Shown here: piece after piece, positions 30,001 to 42,000 of the stretch
How positions within the stretch are numbered: position 1 is the first letter of the stretch
Layout of the letters: every line of letters begins with the position of its first letter
Assembly (NCBI RefSeq): GCF_910592395.1
Contig: NC_088309.1
Span: 27,406,599 to 27,470,598 of the forward strand
Direction of reading: 5' to 3'
Origin: Lineus longissimus
Taxonomy: Eukaryota > Nemertea > Pilidiophora > Heteronemertea > Lineidae
Length of the DNA stretch: 64,000 nt
Notes under the pieces: model-generated
The model's input: the letters and a program-made list of their open reading frames with translations, nothing else
Told to the model about the DNA's origin: nothing
Databases searched by the model: none
Position numbers and translations under genes: made by a program

Positions 30001-33000
30001 AATACCAAGAGTGTTGGTAACCTCTCTCAGAGAGTTTCTCCGGAGTAACAGGGGTCCTAACCAGGTGATCAAGTGGATACCAAGAAGACAAAGTAATCAT
30101 TAGTTTGCCAGGGAAGCAATCAGACCAGACACCTGCATGTACCACTCCTGATGTGCCACCACCCAAGACAGATACCCATCCCCTCAGTTGCAATCATTTT
30201 TCTCCGCCTCGCCTCGTAAAAAGATCGCATGTACAGTAAATCAAACCTCTTGGGTTCATTTCGTTCCCCTGGCAGCTTGTGATCAATATATGTTCACCTG
30301 TATTAAGGTGGCTGTCATCAGCTAATCTAGCCAAGGCTATCAGCCTGGAACACAGGATCAAATATGGGAAGAGAGACAACATGGACAATGGATGATGATG
30401 GACGGATGTGTTTAACAGGCAATGACTCAAAAATGAGGTACTGTGGTGATTAGGATAGGGGAACCTAATTGTCTCCATACCTTATGGTCTTTGAAGTAGA
30501 AGAGTCCCCTACTGGGGAAATGTTCATGACACAAAAGGTTGGTGAATTTGTCATTGGAGTTGGAATTTTCCAAAGTTTCCTGATTTTTCCTGATTGTCTA
30601 CAGTATCCTGAGTTTCTAATCATATTCACCCGATGACTCGCTAACATGCAAGGGGAGCAGCATGTGAATGACCCTAGTATGCCATGATGAAGCACTTCAA
30701 CCCTTCTTTACACTGATCTCTAAGTCAAGTTACCACATGTTATCAAACCAAGCTGAACAAGCCGGAGCTGGTGGAGAATAGGACTAAAGCATGAAACCCT
30801 GCATACAAAAGGTTCACTGCTGGGTCATTGATGCCCACAGTCAGAGATCAAACCCGCCAGAGTGGCATGATTGATGGACATTTAAAGTGGTCAAGTCATG
30901 GACAAAGAATTAGGGCAGGATGCTGCCAATTGGACTGTTTCACTAGCAAAAGAATGCAAACAAGTGATCAAACCCTGCCGGATTTCTTATGGTCAAATGA
31001 CTGGGGAAAGGGACCAAATCTCAAAGTATCAATTTAAGATCACGACTCCCTATAAACATTGAGCTGAACTGCCATTATAACTTTCTCCAAAGAAAACAGT
31101 TGACCGAAACTTCTCACAATACTATGGGGTCTATAAAACAGATAATTTCTTGTTGAATTATGGCAAGACTAAGACTATTAATGGTCAGGACAGAAATCCA
31201 AATCAAACAGCTTTCTTTTCCCTCAAAATATCCAAAGTAATTTCAGAGACCCTATAAATCTTTGGAAACTGTTCATAGAGACCAGTGCTCAAACAGTAGA
31301 AGAATCAAAGTATGAGAGTGACTCTTGAGACCAAAACCGCTGACACCAACAACCTGAAGAGGAAAGTGATTTACTACAACATTATGCACAAGTTTGTCCA
31401 CAAACAACACTAGTCAGGGCATTTTTCTCCAAAGACGAAGAAACCGATTGAAAAATATAACAAGGCGCGATCCTCTGGTCATTTAAACATGTCCGCTCAA
31501 TGATACAAGAGGGAAATCATGGTGATAGCCTTATTTTGCTTGTTTTCCAGCGGCGAAGCCACAATGGTCATTGTGTGCCCAGATCAATATGGAAAACACT
31601 GGTCAATGCAGTTCATCAACACTGGAGAGGCTGCAAGAAATGACTGGCTCCCGCTCCGTTCAATCTTTGGCTTTGGGATGGGAGAAAAAAACTCTGGAGA
31701 TCAAAGGATACCATGTTCTGAGCAGACGTCCATGATAACATGAGATATATTGTCCATTGAATATGGACCAGAGATTGATGGTTGCGGAGACTTGGCTAAA
31801 TCACAATATTTTGGGATGGGAAGGCTTGAAAGTGGGAAACAAGTCAAAGTGAACAGTATTATCTTATTTTCCTTGTTCAATTTTTCAAAGATCAGTACAA
31901 GCAGTTGATAAGTGATCCTTCTGCATGCAGTACATAGTCCCTATACATAACAGAATTTTGTGATTTGTCTTGGTTCGATCAGGGAGGCCATAGCTCACTG
32001 CATTTCACACAAACAACATTCAAAGCATATTGGCAAGAAGTTTGAATGACAACTAAACAATTATTATACCAATTTAACCAATTATTTATTGGAAAATAAT
32101 CAAAGCCTATTGTGGATAAAGTGGAAGGGTTGATAACTGAGGATCTTTCAACGATGATGAGCTCAGACCAAAGGGACACAGACAGTTTTCAATTGAACTT
32201 GGAAAGTGATGTCTAATTTGTTTACATAATCCAGTTAATTACGGCCTATATAAGATAATCGATGCACATATATATTGAAAATTACCTATTACCTACGAGA
32301 CAGAAATCCCATTTTCTGCCTGAATGGACATGTTAAATTGAAGTTCAAGAAGTTCTGTTGCAATGATGACATAAGATTACTCATGGGTACATATGCAGGC
32401 ACAGAGACCTCATCAAACTTAGTTTGAATCTAACATTCCATTCAATAATTGGCCTACTTTTCAAAAATTGTTGAAACAATTTGATATGATACATTTGGCT
32501 GCATAACATTTTTGAGGGAAAAGGAGCAAAAATCACATTCAAAAAATTTCACTTTAAAGTTCGCCCATTTACAGATCTAAAAGTGGTCAAAGGAGGGCCA
32601 CTCGACACAGCTTCATACACGATGATAAATGGGTCGATTTTGTAAATCATTTCACGAATATTGGTTCTCAACTTCATCACGGCAGGAACAACTTCAACAT
32701 GCAAACACATTATTCAGTTACTAATGTATCGTGATGGTGAGGTGAAATATTGAGAGCCAACATTGATCCAGTTCTAAACAATAGACTTCAAATTTGACAG
32801 TAATTGGGTTAAGAAGCAGGAAACTCCTAAAATATTGATGAGTGGGGAACGGGAAAAAGTTCAGCGGCAATAAAAATATTGATTGCCAATCTGAAGTGAA
32901 ATTTACAATGGTGCACTAGTGAACCAGAGACAATGTATGGGGTGACAAATTCTAGCAATGATCAAACTTGGAAGCACTGCAACACTAGAAGTCAGTAAGT

Positions 33001-36000
33001 ACATCACACAGTTCTTTGAAGCGACTCTTGTGATAGGCAAGATCTACAGGGAGCTGTCACATTATACAAGTAATCAATGCACAAGAATATTACCACCAAT
33101 TTGCATTTGAAAATTAACCATTATTTTGGAGGGGTCATTGCCATGGTAACGGATGGAAACTTGTTCATTTGAGAAATAACTGTTGCGAATAGGATTTGTG
33201 ACACATTTTGGGATACAGAGTCAGCCACAATGATAATTTTCTCCATCTTGCTGCAGCCAACTCCTATTTTTCATACTTTGCCAATCAGCAAAAGGTAGAT
33301 CAAATTTTCACAAAAGTTTGTTTCTTTCTGCTCATACATCATGTGAGTCATGTGAAAGTGAGTTAATTGACAACAGTAACTAGTAAGACTCGAGAGGCTC
33401 TGACAACAATGCAAATGAAAAGGAACATTCAAGATGTCAGCAATACACCACATCCATGTATAAATGTAAGCAAGCCTGTAATTCAATTGATTAGTAAACG
33501 GTTGAATCCATGGTGATCATAGGTTGCCTACAGGCCAGGACACCGAGCTCCACAACAACTTGCTGACTCGACTCGAGCGTTGGATCAGCAAGATCTCATT
33601 GTTATCGCCTCGACATCAATAGGTTCGCAACGGAAGAAACCTACCAGCAATGGTATAACACTCTTTTTAAATATGGCAAGATTGGAAAAGACATGTTTGA
33701 AATAATACAATTGCTGGGCTTTAAATGTGTTGCTATGGTGCATATTTTTTCTTTAGCACTGACCAGAAAGTAGATCTGTATCGGCAGAATAAAACAATCC
33801 AAAACGATGACTTTATTTGCTTCTGGGGAACAACTTTTAAGATGTTACATTAGTCATGAGATTGTCAACATCATGCAACTGGTAGATGGATCTTTGCTCT
33901 TTTGAATAAAAATAATATTACTCTTAATTAATCAGACAATTCATTTGACAAAGAAATGAAAGATAATTTGCCATCTGCCATCCCTTTATTTGAACTGATA
34001 CAGCCTATAGGCAGTGACAAAACTCTAAGTCCAACTCAACTGGGGACGGAAAAAAGCCAATGTTCGTGATGTGACCGACGGTCATCACCTGGCCAACAGC
34101 GTGGAACTGCTTCAAGTGCTACATGTCCCCTCTCCAAATATTTCTGGAGGATTTTCTCAAAACTTTCGATTGCAGTTTATATCATCTGAAACTTGAGTAC
34201 AATGACAGAAATATAAATAATGTACTGCTGGCGATTACAATCAACAATAGAGTGCACGCTGAGCAAGCCATAGATCCAACTATCATAGCCCAAGGAAACG
34301 CAAAGGATGGATGTGAAATGTAACCATCATGTAAGAAATAATGGTGTTGATGAGCCAGCAAACACCAAAATCACGTGACATTACTGAGAAACAGGACGCA
34401 TCTCCTGTTGATCGCGGCTCAAGCATGCCCAACACATGTACAGGAAACTGTACATTGATATACACGTAAACTCATCAACGTCTGGTGGATGACTACTCTC
34501 GGCCAAGTTTCATCTCAAGTTGGGCTCCGATAGCTCTAAACTTCAAATGCAGTGAACTCACCGATGCACAGGTGATTCCGCCCATCTAGAGTTGGAGCGA
34601 TTCTTACATCATTTCTGCCTACTCCCTGAAAATCATCCTCCATGACAACCAGGCCTAGGCATATATGACTAACTTGCAAAAGAATGGTAATGATAATACA
34701 GGATCAATTACTAAGAAAGCCATACACAGCGATATCCTGAGATTGGAAAAGTACCTGCGGGTATCCGAAATCAGACAATGAATTGATGTTCCCAGATGAT
34801 TATGGACGACTTTACATTGTCGTGAATTCTGAAGGTGCGGTAGGGAAGTTGGGTTTGCCTTGTGTGAAGATGTGTCAATCTAGTTCCAGGCTGATTGACG
34901 TCAATTCATATCAAACCATGGAACATGGGCCTATACTCTAACCTTTATCCTTGGTTTTCCAATTCTTTTTTCTTTAGAATGAACTTTTCATAAACAGCAA
35001 AATGTTCTATTCCCATTATGAAACCACTCAAAGGTAATTTTTGGGCAACCAATATCTAACACAGGGGGCAAATGTGTAACCTGTTGTATTCTATCCTCCG
35101 AATGTGGCAAAGATCTGAAATAGACCATGATGCTGATGACTAGACATGATATTCCATCTTTTCATGACAGCAACTATAATAGTTGCCAACTGATTAGGCT
35201 TCATATCCTTGCTAGCAAAAGAATAGCATTGGTAGAATGAAGAAGTGTGTTCAACAAATTGAATTAGGTTGTGAAAACTGCACCAGTAAGTGTAAACTGT
35301 AACAGAGAAATAATCTGTGAGAAGAAAAAGTTTTGAACTGCACACTGGTACGATATCTGATGAGTGCTTATACTGCAGCAGCCATGAGAGGAAGAGTGCT
35401 GTGCATGCTGCACGCAATGTACACAAGAGAATGCCGTCACTGGTCTCTTATCGCTGGCAATGCAATGAATTATTCAGCCATGTAATGTTTAGGACATAAA
35501 TCATCGTTGAGGATCAATCAGAAGAAAATATAGAGCCGACCGACCCACCATTGATGAGCAGACGCCAACTGATACACACTATTTGAAACACTTTAGATGG
35601 GGCCAGGGTGGAAACGCTCGATAAGAAACATTTGGTGATCGTCTGATGTCATAGCTTTAGACATACAACCAAACTACTTTTACAGAAACACATACCAAAT
35701 GCAACACACGTAAACGTTTAATTTCAGTGGGAACGTTCCATCAAAAACAGCCTGTTGTTGACTCAGGGTGTGAAATATTTAGACTTGAAAAACTTCACTT
35801 GCTCATTTGGGGAAAATATCAACCAACCATCAAGTTTCAGACACAATCCATGATACACCTGAGTTAAATGTTGGGGCATGGAAACGTCTTGATCACTAAC
35901 TTTTTTCTGATCCTAAGGAGCGCAGGGCTTCTGGAAGAAAACTATTATCTATACCATACCCTTTTAAGCAAAGAACTTGAAAGATGATGAAGTACTTGCA

Positions 36001-39000
36001 AAAATCTTAATGATTAATGAAATTCTTTAGATAATGCCGCAAAATCACCTTATGGTATAATGTAACTAATTTTAGTTGATTCGTCCAGACTTGAATGCTT
36101 GAAACCTCTGAGGGGCAATCCGATATTTTTGAGACTGTATCACTAAGTGGATGGCCTGGCACAATGGATATAAAAATAATCACACGATGTGTCTTTGATC
36201 TGGAGAGGGATTCAAGCACTGAATGACGAACAAAGAGTCCTCCGGGTCATCTGCTGAACTGGCTTTCTCTAAGTCTTGATCACTGCGGTGTTTGATGTGA
36301 TCAGAGTCAAAGCAGCCTACCAAGGTGATCATTTAGTAATGACTGCAAGTGTCAAATACCAACTACACACTGCAACACAAGACTGCTGGGCTCATGGATA
36401 TGTATAAAGTCGAAGAACCTCTCATTTCAGACACAGACTACATCACACATGAGTGGTGATCCCGGTACCATGATAGTGGGTCAGAATGGTGGGGGTGGGG
36501 GGCTGATTCTTAACTTTATACCCCCACATGGACATGATACATGTAGAAGTCGGGGATAGGTTGATCAGTGTTTCTTGAACCACAGTCAAGCCTCTTTGGT
36601 ACCTGAAACTGTAAAGAGGTCAGTCAAATCTTGTCTGTTATCAATTCTATAAACAGAGTCTGATGCTGATCTGAACCAGACCAAAATGATCATCAAACAT
36701 TAACCTACTCTCAATCTGTCCTAATAGCAAGGTTGCACTGAATGTCGTCAGTGACTGAATGAAAGAGATAATGGATTAGCCAAGGAATCTGTTGACCAAG
36801 ATGCTGAATAGCCTTCCATTCAGTTCCTCTCTTTCAATGAAAATGTCACTGCTGATCATCAAAGGTGGCCATTCAACACGTTGAAAACATCATGTCATCT
36901 CATATTTGGATTTGAATGATAGACCAGCCAACGAGGCAGATCAGGTCATCAAGAATTGAGACTTGAACAGTTGGAGAGAGACTCTGGTTCTGATGAGCAT
37001 GAGGTTCATATTTGGTCGTCTAGCCTCGATGTTTGTAGGGAGGAGAGGGAAAGTCATTGATGACAAGAATGCATTATACAACAAATCCCAATCCATGGCT
37101 GAGACCATACACAGTAAAATTACTTCAAATGCTCTAATCCTTGCCATCAAGGACATTCCTTTATCAGCCTCTTGTTTAGAAATGAGAATATTCACCTGAA
37201 AAGAAACATTCAAATCACGAAAAAGGAATTATCAAATTACTGTTCATTGAGGTGGCAAAGTGACAATGGTTCCTGAAACTTGTCCGCTGATCACTTGGAC
37301 TACAACCTTTCTTGAGATACCGGGTATCATTGTCAATCATGTCGATGGACTGATGACTTGGGCAAAAATACTGCGACCAGTAAATGGCTTCTTCTTTAAT
37401 CAGTGCCACGATGCTTCTTTTAGATTGATCGTGCTGGAATGATTTATTTTTTTAATAGTCATGGAATTTTGTTCACAACACACAGCATAATGGTCTTGTC
37501 CCTGGTGACCATTTTATAACCAAATCTGATCACTGGCATACAGCAGCGGCTCATTGATTTGAACTCAATAATAAAAACCACCTGAAATCCAACAATGACA
37601 AAGTTTACCTCAACAAGCTATCACGTGGCTTGCGCATAATGGACGCAATATTTTGAAAATTGTTGGGCAAGCGCTGGTGCTGGTGACAATAGGGAGCTAC
37701 TCAATGTATCAACGGCAAAGCACCAAATTCAGTTATTGATCGTGAAGAAGGAAATACCCGGCGGAAAGTAACTGCCAACCAGAACTAACTAACACATGAA
37801 TTAAACATAAAAGATATTGTGAAACTTGGAGTGTTTCAAAAGTGAACACTCAATCTCCCACTTCAAATCATGGCTGTTCAATCTGACTCCTGTCGACAAT
37901 AGCCAGGAAATACTTTCGCCACATGATTTCTGCATCAGAAAATCCAAATGGCTTGGACAATGAACGCCATTTTCATGTGCAAAAGAAACTTTTGTGAGAT
38001 GATTGAGATATTGGTATTGGTATGGTTGAAGTATTTCAAGTTTATTGTTCCATTCAGATATTGAAGAGGGAGATGTGTTAGTTTGGATGAGAAATGGAGA
38101 CAGAAAATGTTTAGGAAGACAATAGCAGGAACATACCTGGGACAGGTGATGTTACCAGTAACCGTAACAGCAACAATAACAGTAATAACAGTAACGAATA
38201 ACAGTAAAACTAAGGTGATATTCTCAACAGTATCCTCCCATAGCAAGCTTTTGATTCTTTCTAAAATACATTCACACAAAGATTGAGTGTATTTCAAATT
38301 TGTTCAGTTTTGGAGTGATACAAAGGCCTGCTGTGGGAAGATGCTTAACAGAGGGAACAAAAGAGCTCTACCCACACAGATACCTACCTCCGGTGTGTTT
38401 TTCTTGAATTCTCGACTTTGTTCCACTAATCGTTTCCTACTAATATCACTATCATCCTGGCGGCTTGCTAGTTCGGTTGCAGTTGTGTCAAGTTCTTTCT
38501 GTAATTAGAAAGGCAAATAATTTTAATGTCAGCTCAGAACACTCCATCAATATGGGTTTCTTTCAAAAGTAGCCCAAAATTGGTTTCTTCAAAGGCACAA
38601 TCATGATGAAACCAGCTGAAATTCTCCAGCCTAAAAACCTGTCACTCTAATTCTACAATCATTTCTCAGCATTTTGTCACTGTGTTCCTCAATCGCTCAC
38701 TAAAGAATGAACTACGGTACCAAAACCGCTTAGCATCAACTTCAAGCACAAGACGTATTTTTTTCACTCCGAGAATGGCAATAAAAGTTTTATATCAATT
38801 GATTACTAAACAGTTCAGCTAAAACTTGATCCCCAAAACTTACAATTTGATTCAATCTTTCATTCAGAATTCGGCAGACGTTTTGTAATTCACAAACAAT
38901 AGCATAAGCACCACCCTACTCGACCAGTCTGAGCTAACCCAACTAATCGCACCCAGCATAATGCTCTCTTCCTCCTCATCAATATGAAATCAGCCAACAT

Positions 39001-42000
39001 ATGTTTGAAAGCGAACACTTGCGCCGAGATATGCTGCACCAATAAAGTCAATCTATCAACTTAGCTATCTGCATCATTTGTATGCTGATCACTCACAAGA
39101 TGAATATTTCATTAGCAACGGGAAGGAGCGACATTATAATATATAATGCCCCGCTCCAATGCCATCCTGGACCAAGTTAGAACCGATGGAGAGGCCGCAT
39201 CATATAATGGATGTGATCGTGCTCGCATGAGGCTATGGCTAGTCGATTAGAACCACCAAATGATACAAGATTGTAGCTGGAGGGCTTAATCAAGTTATGC
39301 ATTGTTTTCTTGGCTATACTGATTGATAAGTCACTGTCGGGGATGAGCAAGCTGCCGAGGCAGTATCATTAACAGAGTAATATTAATCAAGAAACTATAG
39401 CTGCCCATAATGAGGAGAAAGAAAATCAGAGATGGGGTGACAGAAGGCACCGCATCAATGCTCCTGGTAGCGGGGATCAATTTTTAGGGAATGTCTCATC
39501 AATAATACCAGTTCTATGATGGAGTGCATCATCAAGGATTGCGAAAGAGGTCTCTGGACTGAATAAACATTTGAACCAAGATGCCCACTATTCCTTGAAA
39601 TGATCATATCTGGTCAATATTGTTCACCAATACCTAGATTTTTGAAAATCGCCTCCCCTCGTGAGATAATACTGGCACTGGCAGTCATTATAGGAGGTTG
39701 GAGGTTGATCATGAATTCTAAACCTGATGACATATGGCAATCCTCTCTACATTTGATTGATGAGCCAGCCGATGAAAGGTATCGATCTTGTACTAATGAC
39801 TCAAACCAATGCTTCATTATTGAACTTATCAGCAGAGTGAGTGACACACACGTTACACACTGGCTCTCAAATCTATCGACTTTCCGCTGTGCTATGGATG
39901 CATAGGATAACATGATGAAGTGCTTCCCTAACATTTCAAAAATCAACATGCGGATCAATAATTTTTAATGACCCAAAAATGCTTTTGTTATAACATGTGT
40001 AACTACATGTACACAGTGCACAGTCACAAATTGAGTTGGTACACACTTGATGTAACAATTGACCAACGTTTTTGAATCATATCCTGAATTCGCCTATTGC
40101 CGTACCAAGTGAAACTGAAGAGGTGGCAGGAATGACATATTCATAAATCTGCTACATGATCAATAATTCTCAAGCACAAAGTAACCACTAATTTACAATA
40201 GACCGCCGCAATACAGATATTTACTCTCACAAAGTGTGGTCCGTCCAAGGATAGTGAGTTTTATTGGAATGGTTTGGACTGGAGTTCAGGCATCACTGCA
40301 TGTGTAGTTCTCAGGTTCACAAGGTGTACAAAAATATCTCTCATAAGTCACTGCCTGGTGAATCAATTGAAGTTGCCACCAAGTCAAAAGAATGTTGTTT
40401 ATCTATCATGAATCATTTGGTCCTTTCCAAGCTGCCTAACTTTATTCATTTGCGTCCTCACCAGAAGTATAAATAGTGATACCAACCTGAATCAAGATAA
40501 GGAAATGAATTTCCTCTTTGGCTAATGAAACTATAAATTTCTGATCATCATAAAGTCAGTTGTTTTGTTCCAATGCTTCAAGAATCAACCATGTAGGCTA
40601 CATGACTGTAAAATGTGACTTCTCAAATAAAACAACCACCTTGGACATGTTGGATGATCCAATGAAATAAGAGTTAAAGAGACACCGACATCTTGTCACC
40701 TAGCATGGATAATGCTTTATGCCTTTATGGAGTTTATATCAGAAAGTATTGGCTTTCTGGACCTGTCATTTTCAAAATCATTGCACTAATCAATAATTTT
40801 TCATCAGTCTAATTGCAATTTAGGGGAAGCCATGAAGCCAGCTGATTGATTTATCGATGCACAAATGACTCGTTCCCATAGCGACATTATCTTTGCCATC
40901 AGGAGTCCATTATCCTGGCGAGGGGCTCTCTTTGTTTGCTGACTGAGATCTATGTATCGACCTCCTGATAGGGATGAAGGAATAACCGTCTTTGTTCAAG
41001 ATTGGAACTTGTATGACTTGATTACTAATGTGATTGCATGCCACGTTCTAGCAGTTCAGAACTGTCTAAACATTCTCACTAGATCCGTTACTCCTAACTA
41101 CCATTCTGTCAAGGAAGGTACCAAACGTTACATGTATTTGTGGTGGGGGTCTCCTCTACAGGGGACATTTTTTAACCCATCCAAGGGAAATGGACCTTTT
41201 TGAATCACTTCCAACATGTCCAAACAATATAGGTCAAAAATTCTTGTTCTCTCAATCAATAGACAGTATCATGATCAATTCCTACAGTTCACAGAAAAAA
41301 TTATAACAGAAATTTGATTCTAACCAGCAATTGAATAACATTCGGTCATAATACACCCCAGAGCAGGCCATATGGCATGTGATTTTTCTATTGTTTGAAT
41401 TCTCCATGGAGTTCTTTATCGATCTGGCCCATCAATTTCATCTAGGATATTGGTTCCAATGCACTGCGTGCAAGAGGAACAAAGAGTTGAACGACAATAC
41501 CGATCCATTCAATTCCACACGAACAATAAAACCAATCAATATTGCCTGATTTGAATACATGTAAAATAGGTCCGTGATCAAGCTGGATCGAGCAATCTGA
41601 TGCCGAGGGCTTATCAATCAATAACATAACTGATGTGGTACAATACAAACTCCAATTTCCTAGATGAAGTTTGAAACTTGCCGTCGTCACAAAAGCATAC
41701 AAATCACACATTGAATAGCTGTGCTGTAGATATTCACCAAATCAAATATTACAAAGATTGATTGATGATTCTGAATTTTTGATGCAAGTGCAAATTGAAA
41801 TGGGGATGGTTTTCACGAATACAGGAGAGTGAACAAGAAATTTGAATATTGAGAGCTTATGGAGGGAGGGGGAATGACAGCAAGTGATTTTATCTAAAAA
41901 TCACTAACTCGAACTCACAGTCAATCTCTTACCAAAGAAATTATGGAAATAATATCAAGACAAACTCTCTTGAAACTTGTGAAAACCAATCAGATAGGCA

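Larger units (their letters stand above)
21446..38387 (-). other. CUX1/CASP intron 2, about 17 kb
   Basis: Inferred intron between exon 2 and exon 3. Apart from the hairpin at 21585-21700, the G-rich tract at 23722-23772, AGGTCA clusters at 24772-24942 and an AACAG-type simple repeat at 38153-38209, I see no genes. Open frames here are short and unsupported. First introns of developmental regulators often hold enhancers, but none can be assigned from one sequence. Confidence 0.75.
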
